From Hygrophila difformis (taxonomy: Eukaryota; Streptophyta; Magnoliopsida; Lamiales; Acanthaceae): 64,000 nucleotides of DNA. The notes beneath the pieces are model-generated. The model did no database searches. It was not told the DNA's origin and worked only from the letters and a program-made list of their open reading frames with translations. Where the stretch lies: positions 58,618,915-58,682,914 of the forward strand of contig JAOANR010000006.1 in NCBI GenBank assembly GCA_030278955.1, in the 5' to 3' direction. Positions 22,530 to 35,000 of the stretch are shown here, piece by piece; the first letter of the stretch is position 1; the number at the start of each line of letters is the position of its first letter. The position numbers and the translations under genes were made by a program.

Positions 22530-25500
22530 CTATTACTGTTGTGAATCACTCTGTCTTAGTATTATTTGATTCGGGAGCCTTGTGATCGTTCGTGGCTTTG
22601 CGATTTATGCGGGAGCACGGAGTTGGACCGTTGGTGCCCTACCAGATGCCTGTTTCATTGCCTTCGGGCTATATCATTCATAGTGCCGCATATGGCGTGA
22701 TGCGGTATTGAGCATCGAGGGCTGTGAGTTCAGGGCAGACTTGGTGGTCTTCAGTCTGGCTGATTTTGATGTAATTCTGGGCATGGATTGGCTGACTCAC
22801 CATCGTGTTGTTATCGATTGTGGTATCCCATGCATATCCTTTTGAGATCCACTCGGTAAGTACGTATCTTACCGACCTTCTTTGATTCCAGCACTATTAT
22901 TATGGTTTCTATTGCTTCGTTGTGTGATTTGATGCGCAGGGGTTGTTCACTTTCCATGTGGCAAATGAGGAATCTTCGAGCAGAGGTTCCCGCTGCTTTG
23001 AGTGTTCCGGTCGTATCTTAATTCGGGGATGTGTTTCCCGATGAAATTCCTTGTCTCCCACCTACTCGAAAGATTGATTTCACTATCGAGCTGATGCCTG
23101 ATGCAGCTCCTATTTCTAAGGCTCTTTACCCTATGGCTCCTGCTGAACTCAAGGAGTTGAAGGATCAATTGAAGGAGCTTACTAGTAAGGGGTATATCCA
23201 GCTGAGTAGCTCGCCTTGGGGAGCTCCTGTATTGTTTATTAGGAAGAAGGATAGGAGGATGAGGATGTGCATCGATTACAAGGGCTTTAAGCGAATCACG
23301 GTGAAGAACAAGTATCCTTTACCTCGGATTCAGGATTTGTTTGATCAGCTGAGAGGGGCAGTACGTTCAGTAAGATCGATTTGAGATCGTGGTACCATAA
23401 GATAAGTGTGGCAGAGGTTGATAGACCTAAGACAACATTCAGAACTCGTTATGGACATTTTGAATTCACGGTCATGCCTTTCGGCTTGACTTGCACACCA
23501 GCGATCTTCATGGATCTTATATATAGGGTATTATGTCCCTTGCTAGATGTGTGCGTGGTTGTGTTCATAGACGATATTTTAGTCTATACGCCGACTCGTG
23601 ACGCCCATGCGGGTCATCTGAGGACAGTGTTGAATACATTGCGAGAGCATAAGCTATATGCTAATCTCTCTAAGCGTGAGTTTTGGTTGGATAAGGTGTC
23701 TTTTCTAGGACACATTGTTTCTGGTGAAGGTATTACGGTTGACCCTGCTAACATGGAAGCGGTACTGAAGTGGCGAGCCCCGAGGAATGTGGGGGAGATC
23801 TGAAGTTTCCTGGGTCTTGTTGGCTACTACCGCAAATTCATTGAGAGATTTTCGAGTATTGCTAGACCTCTGACAAGATTGTTGAGGGAAGATGTCATAT
23901 TTAGATGGGATGATGACTGTGAGCAGGCATTCGAACAGTTGAAGAAGAAAGTGACAGAGGCACCTGATTTAGTACTACCTGACAATTCACGCAAGTATGA
24001 GGTTTATACAGATGCGTCGCTCAAGGGTTTAGGTTGTGTGTTAATGCAGAACGGAAAGGTGATTTCTTATGCATCTCGACAGCTTAAGCCTCATGAGCAG
24101 AACTACCCGACTCATGATTTGGAGATTTCAGCGGTGGTGCATGCTCTGAAAATCTGGAGAAACTATCTGTATGGGGCGAGGTGTAGGATTTATTCAGATC
24201 ATAAGAATCTGAAGTAGTTATACACCTCAGACCACATGAGTGGCAGACAGAGGAGGTGGACGGAGTTGTTACAGGATTACGACACGGATATTCAGTACAT
24301 TTAGGGAAAGGCGAACCGGGTGGCAGATGCTTTAAGCATGAAGGAGCATCATTCAATGGCATGTTTGGGGGTGGTGCATGAATGGCGCAGGGAACTACTC
24401 AGACGTGAGGTTCAGGTAGTTTCTGTTGGCTCTATTCAGCACACTTTAAACATGCTAGTCACTACATCATCTTTGATTGATGATATATTCTCTAGTCAGC
24501 ATGATAGCAGGGAGACGGCACTGTTGAGATAGAAGATTCGGGATGGTAAGGCTCCAGGTTTCAGAATTGATGAGAAGGGCATGGTGAGATATGGTGATAG
24601 ATGGTGCATTCCGGAGTGTTGTGATGACTTGAAGAGAAAGGGCATGGATGAGGCTCACACGACTCCTTATTCTGTTTACCCAGGGGTCACAAAGATGTAT
24701 AAAGACATCCAATAGACTTATTGGTGGAACAACGTGAGGAGGGAGATAGTTGATTATGTGGCTAAGTGTGCTACTTGTCAGCGAGTGAAGGTTGAACACA
24801 TGAGGCCGATGGGTTTGCTACAGCCTTTAGCAGTACCTGAATGGAAGTGGGAATCCATTTCCATGGATTTCGTGACAGGACTGCCACAGACTGTGAGGAA
24901 GATGGACACTATCTGGGTAGTGGTGGATCGCTTGACAAAGAGTGCAGTGTTCATACCTATGAGACTGACATGGAGTATGAGTCAGCTTACTCGGGTTTAT
25001 ATTCAGCATGTTGTTAAAAGGTTTAGGATTCCCAAGGAGATTGTGTCTGATCGGGATTCCAGATCCCTGTCCAAGTTTTGGAAGGATGTGTAGGCAGCGT
25101 TTGGCACGCAGATTAGCATGAGTACTACATGGCATCCCCAGTCAGATGGTCAGACAAAAAGGATCATTAGGACATTAGAGGATATGCTGCGAGAATGATG
25201 GTCAGTCAGATTTGAGGGTAGTTGGGAGAATCACCTCAGTTTGGTGGAGTTCAGTTACAATAACAGTTATCATGCTATTATCGGTATGGCTCCATTCGAA
25301 GCATTGTATGGGAGGAAGTGCAGGATTCCTTTATGTTGGAATGATCCAACAGATAAGGTGAATGTGGGTCCTGAAATGATTGAGCAAACTATTGAGTTGG
25401 TAAGGATCACTAGGGACCGCATGAAAGAGGCTCATGACAGATAGAAGAGCTATGCTGACTTAGCTCGTCAAAATGTGGAGTTTGAGGTTGGTGATAGGGT

Positions 25501-25951
25501 ATTAGTGCGGATATTGCATATGAAAGGGGTACGCCGGTTCGGTAAGAAGGGCAAGCTAAGCCCTAGATACATTGGACCATATGAGATTGTGGAGAGAGTT
25601 GGTAAAGTGGCTTATAGGTTGGCTTTGCCAGCTGAAGTGGGTCGAGCTCATGATGTTTTCCATGTTTGTCAACTCCGGAAATTCGTGTCCACCATCTAAG
25701 ATTATCCAGCCTGATGAGATTGAGTTTGATACAACTCTTGAGTATGAGGAATATCCAGTTCAGGTGATTGATGCAAAGGAAAGGGTGCTGAGTCACAAAA
25801 CCATCCCGATGGTTAAGGTGCTGTGGTCTAGGCATGGAGCTGAAGATGCTACTTGGGAAATCGAGGAGCATATGAAGCTGAAGTCTGGATGGATTAATTG
25901 GCCCAATCACACTTTAATTAGTAAAGAAGGGAAAGCCCAATCTAAAGTCTA
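22530..25951 (+). pseudogene. Chromovirus 1 pol: protease, RT, RNase H, integrase, chromodomain (decayed)
   Basis: Domains appear in gypsy order. Protease has LFDSGA at about 22565 with a stop right after. RT spans 23031-23803 ([15 protein letters not shown]) with a frame change near 23357 and the catalytic FIDD at 23564-23575. RNase H ([17 protein letters not shown]) spans about 23879-24350. Integrase spans about 24650-25440. A chromodomain-like tail (VKVLWSRHGAEDATWEIEEH) ends at about 25890. Stops lie at 23801, 24215, 24301, 24530, 24713, 25090, 25197 and 25440, several at places where the family has Gln. The catalytic Glu of integrase (GQTER in relatives) reads GQTKR, so it would be inactive even without stops. 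The chromodomain places it among plant chromoviruses, probably the Tekay/Del branch. Confidence 0.75.
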
Positions 25952-28842
25952 AGCCCAAACCTTTGTAGCTATCGACATTTAAGGAATTGGGGGAAATTCT
26001 TGCATCATTACCGTTCATTGGAGAGAAGAAGAAATTGGGGATTCCTCTTGAGCTGCAAAACGCGATTGGGAGGGAGAGAGTAGCCATGGAAGGAAGCTTG
26101 AAAGGGAATGAACAAATCTTGAAAGGTAATTGCATTTCCTTTACCTCTTCTCATCCTTCCCTGTTTTTCCCTCTTCCCGTTTCTTGCTCCTTTTCTCTGC
26201 CGGATTTCGATCGGTGGCGGGAGGTGGTGTCGCTGCCGCGGTGGCAACGAGGAGGGCTAGGGCCGTCACGGCCCTGGCCATGGAGAGGCCGGAGGCAGCG
26301 CCTCCGGCAGTGGCAACGCCACAACACGGTGGCGTTGTGGCTGTGAGCAGCGGCTGCTGCCGCTGCTTCTGCGGAGGTCGCGCCGGCGACTCGCCGGTGG
26401 CGTGGTGGTGGTGACGATGGCTGGTGGTGGTAGTCCAGTTGTGCTGATTGGTGGCAGTGGTGGGGATTGCTCTTTCTTTTGATTTTACATTTTGTGTTAA
26501 TTGATTTTGTTGAGCTTTAGTTCCATTGATGAATTTGGTTTGTTAGCTCACTAAGATGTGTTGGGTGGATTTTCTAGTGTGGAAAGGATTGGGTGTTTGG
26601 AGTTTATTAGATTGATTGCTAAATTGTTTATGGATTTTATGCCTGAAGGTGGTAATTGGCTTACTAGTTTTGAGAATTGGTTAGAGTTTAAATTCTATGG
26701 ATTGTTAATTTGCTAATTTGAAGAGTTGGAGGTGATACTTGAATTAGTAGGGTGATTCCTAAACATTTATAATGTTGAATTGATTAGGTGACTATTGAAT
26801 GTTCGATTATTTGGTGATTCTTGAATAATCTAAACATGGATTCTTGGATAATTGAATAATGTAAATGGATTTCTTGAGTTCAATTTGAAGGAATGGCATT
26901 GAGAATTTCTGAGTAAATAAACTTGATTGTTAGATGATTTGGGTGATTTGTGAATATGCTAGAGTAGGGTTCATCAATGTTTGTTTGTTGGAGTATTCAT
27001 GAACCGAAAGTATTTTAAAAGAAGTAAATCAAGAGTTGAAATGAGATTTGAATTCTTGGTTATTGTTATCCAATAAATTCGATTGGAAGCATGAGACTTT
27101 TAAAGTAAGCGAACAATGGTAAATTGAATTGGCTAATTGTTAATTGGTGAATTATTGATCATTGTTAATTGTTAGTTCATGGTGGGGTTTGATGAGTTGA
27201 GTATTGCTTGGATACTGATGGTGGATTAAGTATTTTGGAGTTAGTATTGTATTCTGATATGATTATTGGTGGATTGAAATAGGTAATTTATCGAAGTTGT
27301 TATATATTGTACATCATGAACTTGTTGGCAGCTTGATTTTTGAATATCTTGTTCTGGGAAAGACGTAAAAAGGGGGTTGAATGGTGGAATGTTGGTGTTG
27401 GAGGAGGAAACGATTGCTTTGGTACTATAGCAATTATATTATTATATTGCTTATGATTGTTTTATTGTATAGGGACAACTACAAGTTCGAGTTGAAGCCT
27501 TGGGAGATTTGTGATGTTCAAAAGGAAGCTTTGAAGATAATTATAAAGGCAAGGTTTAGTTAGTAATATGTAGATTAGGGAGTTAGACAGGGATGACTAA
27601 CGAGTGTTGACTTATAAATAGTATAACTCGTGGCATGTTAACCTAGACGTTTAGGATGTGATCCTAATTAGGTTATGCTTTAGATGTAGGGACGTCTATG
27701 ACTAGACTGGCTTCCTAGGGATCTATTACTCGCTATGTTAGAGCTAGTAATGTTGATAATGGATGTAGAAGTGGTATATCGAACTTATGAATTTATGATA
27801 GGAGAACCTAGACGGCTAGGTTGTTTCTCTGACTATCATGTTACTTGAGTATAGGAATGATGGCTCGTATCTTCTTATACTTGTGATTATTAATAAATAG
27901 GAACGTCATGTATACACGTTGCATGTGCTGATTATTTATGTTATGTTCTTATTGGTATTGTGTCTTTGTGTGTGAGGTGGTATACCTCGGTGATATTTGT
28001 GTTATGCTACGGCATGTTTGGCAAATGGGGAGTGAACCATGTGCCATGACCGGCAAATGGGGAGTTTACCCTATGCCATGACCCGCTGGACGCTGCTCTG
28101 ATCAGTGACGATTATCCGGCTCCCTCACCAGTGTTCTACGTAGGCTGTTCGTCCGCGGCGGGGGCGACGTTGGCGGGCAGTTAATTGTGATGGGAGAGGG
28201 TGGTGTCCTCTCGCCAATGATGACTGTCGACCATGGTTATTAGGAAACACGTTAGACATGATTAATTATTGCATGTAGGATAGATAGACACGGGTCATAT
28301 CATTCATCTCATCATTCATCATGCATAATGATTGCAATGCATTTTATGGTTGAAGCACCGGTATGGGACGGTGTGATGTTTAACTACTGTATTTAATTTA
28401 TGTTATTAATATATTTGTATTTATAATTATGTCGTTTAATTCTTGTACTGTCTAATCTGCTTATTACTGCTATTACTTTGCCAGTACGTTGTACTGACAC
28501 CTTGTTGTTGTCTATTTTATAGATCCTCCTATGGATGGCGCATATGGGATGCGGGCTGAGCGAACTAGTGTAGATTACATTTACTTTATTTGTAATCATT
28601 GTGCACTATTTTAGTTTATTTACGTTGGTGTTATTAGTCTTCCCGCCTTGTTAGTAAACTGATACAAGGCTTGTAGCCCGGATATGTTTGTGGTTCCTGG
28701 GATTATTTACTGTATTTATTGTTATGATGTTATTTCCTCGCTTTGTGTTAGCTGTCTAAGCTGAGTGATCAACAGTTTAGTACAGTTAATACGGCGGTGA
28801 CGTCACGAAAATGGTTTTAAATTTTTGGGGCGTTACAAGTTG
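25952..28842 (+). mobile_element. Chromovirus 3' LTR-like block
   Basis: This is non-coding DNA after pol with a GC-rich 26200-26420 segment, a TATAAATA at 27613-27620, a GTACGTTGTACTGAC motif at about 28483-28497 and an LTR-like end GGGGCGTTACA at about 28828-28838. The ORFs seen in it (for example 26130-26414) are compositional. The left boundary is not clear, since no TG start follows an obvious polypurine tract. Confidence 0.5.
28014..28083 (+). repeat. Tandem duplication in LTR
   Basis: GGCAAATGGGGAGT followed by ACC and (T)GCCATGACC occurs twice in tandem with a period of about 33 bp. Confidence 0.7.
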
Positions 28843-29364
28843 GAATGAAACGGTAGAAAGAAAGGGGGAAGTCGACGAGAAGAGAAGGGGTTTTGGGGAG
28901 GATTTCATTCCGCTCAAATCATCGTGTTTCTTGAGAAATCATCTAATTGGTTTCTAGTAAGTGCTTCCTCTCGTCGTCTTCTTCGTTGTGATTATTATTT
29001 CGTTCGATTTGGTGGTGATTTGGAGAGGTTTTATAAATGTTAGGTTTGCGATTTGTTTTGGCCGATCGTACTCAAATTTGGGCATTTTGGAGGTGTTTAA
29101 TCGTTGGAAAATAACAGGCAAGGGACTTGTGTGCTTAAATTATGTGTTTGGGATTATTGGGGATGAATTCCGGCAAGGGTTAATTCTTGCAATGTCGTCG
29201 GTTATGTGTGTGTGTAATTGCAAATTTTATATTTTGCAAAATGGATGAACTGTGTAAGGAAAAATATAGCAAAGTATATATGTGTGGGACTAGGCTGCTC
29301 GTTGGTTTTCCCTTGGGAGCAGAGAATTTATTTCATGTATTGGGGTGAATAGCATTGTTTATTA

Positions 29365-29624
29365 CTTCCTCCGTTCCTTTTTATTTGACACGGTAGGAGT
29401 TTTGTTACTGTTCATTGAGTAACTTTGATTCGACATTTTAATACAGTTATATAGGACAAAAAATAGTCAAGTGAGATCTTGTTAGATTCGTCTAATCGCA
29501 TAGATTTAGAATATCGAAGTTTCATAATTTTTACTCGTACGCAATTTGAGTTATTGAAGATTGAAAATGTGTATTGGATTGCGTGAAATGTGGGTCCGTG
29601 GCAATTAAAAAGGAACGCATGTAG
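29365..29624. mobile_element. Stowaway-type MITE
   Basis: Ends CTTCCTCCGTTCC and GGAACGCATGTAG are flanked by TA (29363-29364 and 29625-29626). The core AGTGAGATCTTGTTAGATTC is shared with MITEs at 32416, 41189 and 41496. Confidence 0.65.
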
Positions 29625-29952
29625 TACTTGGTTTCAATCGGTTCCCCTCCCTGCATTAATGGTGGTCTTAATAATTAAGTTTATTATTCTTTATATTATA
29701 AACTTGGGCATTTCTTGTTAATAACTATCATGATATTGCCATTGAGTTACATGTTGTATTATCGATGCCTTAGCTTAGGGCCTATGAGATTCAAATATAT
29801 CATATTGAGAAGCATGCAAACCTAGTGATTAGGTGTTGAAAATCATGATATTTGGTATTTGTATGATATTGTATTGGAATTGACGGTTAATTACCCTATG
29901 GGTGTTGTGCTATGTATATAAGATTGATCGGGCAACCTTCATAGGTGTTGTT

Positions 29953-30075
29953 GAGTGCAGATGGCCCTTTGAGGTGGATTATTGGCTGCGATGCCCGTTG
30001 GCCCTTCGGGGTGGATTATTGGCTGTGATGCCTATTGGCCCTTCAGGGTGGATGATTTGGGCTGCGATGCATGTG
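29953..30075 (+). repeat. Three tandem copies of a 42-46 bp unit
   Basis: The unit TGGCCCTT..GG.GGAT.ATT(T)GGCTG.GATGCC is repeated three times. It lies at the position in this LTR that corresponds to the 28014 duplication in the neighbouring block. Confidence 0.7.
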
Positions 30076-30918
30076 CTCTCAGTGGGGATTGCGTATGTTA
30101 CCCTGTAACGGGTTGGAGTTGATGATATCCTCACTTGTGGGTTCATACCGACCGTGTTTTTGGTGCCGACTAAGCATATTCATTTGCATTTGCATATAGG
30201 GTAGATAGGTGTATGTCAGGTCATGCATCACTTGCATAAATTGTATGATTGTGGTTGAAGCACTGGTATGGGACGATGTGATGTTTAATTGTTTTATTTA
30301 CACTCTGCTCTCTTATTCATGCTTCTATTATTTATTATTATTATTATTAGTTATTGTTGCTCTGTTTCCCTTACTCCCCGGCACGTAGCCTTGCTCAGTA
30401 CGTGGTACTGACTTCCTTTGCTTTTGTTTGTTTTATAAATCCTGCTGGAGGCGCTGGAGCATGACTGAGTTTGGGGTTATGAGACACATAGATAGGACTT
30501 CCCTGTTATTATGTGATACTTTGTTGTTTTTATGACTTTGGTACTTGATTTATTGACTAGTTGAGGCCTGTGAGCCTAGGATTTACTTTTTGTCGGCCTG
30601 TAGCCTTATGTGATTTTGCCGCTTTGGGCTGGTAGCCCTGTTTGAGATATTGACATGCTGTCTAATGCTGTTTAATGAGGCTTGTAGCCTGGATGAATTG
30701 TTGGTACTGTTATATGATTATTATTGTGAGATCTTTTTCATGTGCCTATATGTTTTGATTTATTCTAGCTTCTGCATTAAACTTGATTAATCAGATAACC
30801 AGTTTATGTGTTGCTCAGCCTTGTACTAGTTGTTTTAAATTAGCTGGCCACTAGTTTAGGATAGTTAGTACGGCGATAATGCTTGCGAAAATCTGGTTTA
30901 AATTTTCGGGACGTTACA

Positions 30919-31530
30919 GAGTAAAATTACATTAAATTAAATATAACATAATATTACTAAAATAAAGTAATATATTATAAAAATAAAAATACACACAAAA
31001 ATACTATTTATGAAATAATATAAAATTTATTAAACTTAAATCATTTTAAATAACATTAAAGTTTTTAGAATAAACAATTCAATATATTACATTTTCTACA
31101 ATTAAAATAAAATATATGTTCGAGGAATGAAATGAGATTATACTAACTCGGAAAAAAATATAAATGTATAAAACTAAATTAAATAATAAAAGATATTAAA
31201 TAATTTCAAATATAATTAAATATAAATAAAAAATATTACCGAAATGAATTATCTTCTTAATGTGTCATTTAATTGATATATTAAGAATAAATGAAAATTT
31301 AAGAAGTTTTAGAGTTAAAATGAAAGAAAGTATAAATTAATATGGGGTTAAAAAGGATATATATGTTAAAAAGTTTAATTAGACGGCCTATCTTTACAAA
31401 TATGATGACATTATTTTGATTTATTTTTAATAATATCTGTAGTGGTCTAAAAAAAAGTCATAATAATGACCTGTTTTAATATGAGAATTCGGGGAAAAAT
31501 TGTTTGGAAGGAATAGGGCAAAGTGTAGTT
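30919..31530. other. Very AT-rich spacer
   Basis: There is no gene or repeat boundary. The DNA is almost entirely A/T runs between the second LTR block and the 3' end of the receptor gene. Confidence 0.6.
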
Positions 31531-31533
31531 CAG

Positions 31534-32034
31534 TCATACTATATATTTTCTTGAGAGGGGGAGAGAGAGAGAAACATACCTTTCCTCTGGGAACCGTACT
31601 ACTGAATTCAAATCCTCCAAATAAGCTGGACGAATATCTTCTGTGTCTATCCACAATGTCTTTAATTTTCTGTCTATCCACAATGTCTTTAATTTTGGTG
31701 CAGGTAGAGGTGCCAATGTGAGAAACTTCATTTGTGGACAATCACTGATTTCTGCTGCTTCTAATAATGGCAACTCAAGGCCGCCACATTCACTAAACAT
31801 CTCCAGCAGAGGAAGCTTTTCAATTGTCAATTCTTTCAAGCTTGGGAACCTTACTACTACTGAATTCATATCTTTCCCCTCTTCACTTGTTATCACTTTT
31901 TTAATGCCTCTGCAACCCATGATTTCTAGCCTTCGACAGTTCAAGAAATTTTCCGCCGCCATTGAAGATGAACATAAACTTGAAATTGCCGCGCAGTATT
32001 TTATTGTTAGTGTTTCCAATCCTGTGCATTTAAT
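31534..32034 (-). CDS. Receptor exon 6: LRR, probable last exon
   Basis: The acceptor TATTGCAG is followed by IKCTGLETLTIKYCAAISSL and is related to exon 4. A 24-base tandem duplication gives KLKTLWID twice in a row (31650-31697). A possible donor (AAAG then GTATGT) at 31580 would leave phase 2, unlike the other introns. Otherwise the exon ends at the stop at 31534. Confidence 0.62.
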   Translation of the reverse strand: MKCTGLETLTIKYCAAISSLCSSSMAAENFLNCRRLEIMGCRGIKKVITSEEGKDMNSVVVRFPSLKELTIEKLPLLEMFSECGGLELPLLEAAEISDCPQMKFLTLAPLPAPKLKTLWIDRKLKTLWIDTEDIRPAYLEDLNSVVRFPEERYVSLSLPLSRKYIV

Positions 32035-35000
32035 CTGCAATATATGATACAACTCATCATTATCCACTTGTAATATGCATACCTCAAATTAAAAATGATT
32101 GTGAATGCTAATATATTATTGTGTATGTATTGCATTAATGCATTTTCTTTCATCCTAAAACAATACAACTTATAATTAATTATTACATCTTAAACAAAAT
32201 GCTCCATATTTATCATTTTTTTTATTCTTTTTTTTTTTTTTTACTAAATAGCGTGTACTAGGAAAGTAATGATGAGAGTTCATACCACAAAAATTAGAAA
32301 GATGAATAAAAGGGAGGGATAGGGGGCCGGTGGGAGTCGAACCTCCAATAATCTTCCGTTGGAAGTCGAAGGGCTTAACCACTTGATGATGATGATGATG
32401 AAAAGAATAATTATACTTTCTCTGTTTTTTTTGTTTGCTACAGAAACACCCACGACCATTCCAATGCATATTTTAAATCATTAATAACTCAAATTCGGTA
32501 CAAGTAAAAATTCTAAAAGTTAGATATTTAAAAAATATAAGACGAGGCGAATCTAAAAAGATCTCACTTGGCTATATTTTAGCTTGTATAACTATGTTAC
32601 AACTTCAAGTCAAAGTGTTTATGCGAATAATGTCACATTCACAAATGTAGCTATCTTAAAAAAACGGAGGAAGCATATACGTTTAGAATCATATCTATCA
32701 CACAATTTATACATGTATATTTCACGTGTCCAAAATTTTTTTTATTACTTATTAGTTATTACTATTAAAGAAGAATCAGTGAAAAAAGGTTTGTTTAATA
32801 CTTCATATATATATTGAGAGAGAGAATTTCAATCGATCCTTTGTGAAACAAAATTAGGAGTTGATGGTATTTCTAGGAAAATAAATTAAAATGAAGAAAG
32901 CATTTACTTATATAGTAATTAATAATGAGAATGAAACAATAAGCTAGAAATACCTTATGATTGCAGTTGAATAAAGGAAATGAGGTAGCATCATCACCAT
33001 CGTGCCCTTCTTCACCTTCTCTAATGTCGTCGGAAATAAGTACTCTTCTCAGTGTTGGACAATTTATGATCTTCAACTCCTTGAGCATAGGGAATTCGAT
33101 GCTTTCAATTCCTTTACCGAAACTCTTCAGACATTGTAAGCCATATAAGTGAAGTCTCCTCAAGCTTGGGAATGTTATAATGGCATGACTTGCCTCTCCG
33201 TCCATCCTTGAGACGACATCTTCCATTCTATCACAACTCGTAATTTCCAACTCATGAAGATTGGTGAAATTTTCAACCACAGAAGACGAGAATAAAGTCC
33301 TCATGTTGTTGCATCGAGATATCTTGAGTGTCTCCACTGTCTTAAATGAGCATAAAGGCATGTTCTTCATTGTCGTGTTCTTGTGACATAATGTATTGCT
33401 TACCATATCACATCCAACAATATCCGGTTCTCCAAAATTTACCTGAAAAAAAAAACAAAACAAACAGGATACACCAAATATTAATTAAAGTTAACTACAT
33501 CATTGTTATCGCAGGAATATGACGAACAATCAATAATAAGTCTTTTGCAGGCTAAGACGGCTAAATCTGAATAAATTCTAACGTAAGATGACGCCTTTCA
33601 ATATCAAAGACAATGAACAAGAATCGATTTCTTGCTCACTGCGAATTACAAGAACTAGAGATTACAACTACGAACTAAACTACAGAACTAAGTCTAAGGT
33701 ACAAACTACGGAAAATATAAAAGCTCCTGAGGAGTTTGAGTTGTGTATTGATTCTCTTTCTCTTTCAGCAGCGTCTGGTATTTATAAGCGAAATAGTAAC
33801 CGCCCTTCGAAATCGTGTCTAGGGGAACTGATAACTGCTCTGAGCCTGGTCCGGCATGTAGGTTGGTGCTGTGGTTGGCGCTCGATATAGTCTGGCACCT
33901 GATGGGGGCTAATGGCATGGATGCTGGATGATGGGGGCTATGATGGAGGCTGATGCCATAGAGCCTAGAGGCCGGGATAGAGGCTGGCGGCTGCTTGTAG
34001 GGCTTTTTGATGGTGGCTGCGTTGGACAGTTTCTTGGTGGTGGCTGAGAAGGTGGTGATGGCGGTTGGCTTTGTGACGATGGCGGTTGGGATGGTGGGGA
34101 TGGTGGCTGGCTTGGGGACGATAGCGGCTGAGAAGGTGGTGATGTCGACTGGTGAAGGCAACTGTCAGCTGTTTCGAGGACTTAGAGGCTGGAAGCCATG
34201 GAGGCCATGATGGCCTCTTGGAGACCAAGGCATCATCTTGAAGGTTTAGAGGCCATTGCGGCCTCCGGGAACCCTTAGTGGCCATGATGGCATCTGGGAA
34301 ACCCTTGATGGCCTCTGGGAGGCCTAGGGGCCATGGCGGCCTCTGGAGGTCTGGAGGCCATGGCGGCCTCTAGAGGCGTTAAAGGCCATGACGGCCTCTG
34401 GGAGGCCTATGACGGCCTTTAGGAGTCTTAGAGGCCATGGCGGCCTCTGGGAAGCCTTAGAGGCCATGACGGCTTCTAGGAACTCTAGAGGCCATGGCTG
34501 CCTCTTGGAGGCCTTAGAGGCCACGACGGCCTCTAGAAGGACTATGACGGGCTCTGGGAGACTTAGAGGCTATGACGGCCTCTGGGAAGTCTTAGAGGCC
34601 ATGACGGCCTAGAGGCCCTTGATGGCCTCTGGGAGGTCTAGAGGCCATGGCGGCCTCTGTGAGGCCTTAGAGACCATGACGGCTTCTGGAAGGCTTAGAG
34701 GCCATGCCGGCCTCTGGGAAGCCTTAGAGGCCATGAAGGCTTGTGGGAGGCCCTTGATGGCTTCTAGGAGACCTTTGATGGCCTCCGGGATGTCTAGAGG
34801 TCATGGCGGCCTATGAGAAGCCTTAGAGGCCATGACAGCCACTGGGAGGCCCTTGATGGCTTCTACGAGACCCTTGATGGCGTCTGAGAGGTCTAGAGGC
34901 CATGGCGAACTTGGGATTTCAATAATTTGCGGGGTTTATTATTTTGGTGTTAACAATCATATAAAAATATTTTAATTTCAATAAGCTTGTCTATACATAA

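Larger units (their letters stand above)
28843..30918 (+). mobile_element. Second chromovirus LTR-like block (related family)
   Basis: The end of this block parallels the previous one: GGTTGAAGCACTGGTATGGG at about 30250, CAGTACGTGGTACTGAC at about 30397-30413, and a final GGGACGTTACA. A MITE is inserted at 29365-29624. The two blocks are clearly related but too diverged to be the two LTRs of one recent insertion. No coding capacity is seen. Confidence 0.45.

Noticed and set aside
26008..26414. Overlapping ORFs on both strands in GC-rich DNA
   Set aside because: They fall in a chromovirus LTR-like block and have no family signature.
34007..34816. Several ORFs with repeated GHGGLWEALEAM-type peptides
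   Set aside because: Translation of a GC-rich minisatellite in a solo LTR. Open frames occur on both strands because the unit lacks stops.
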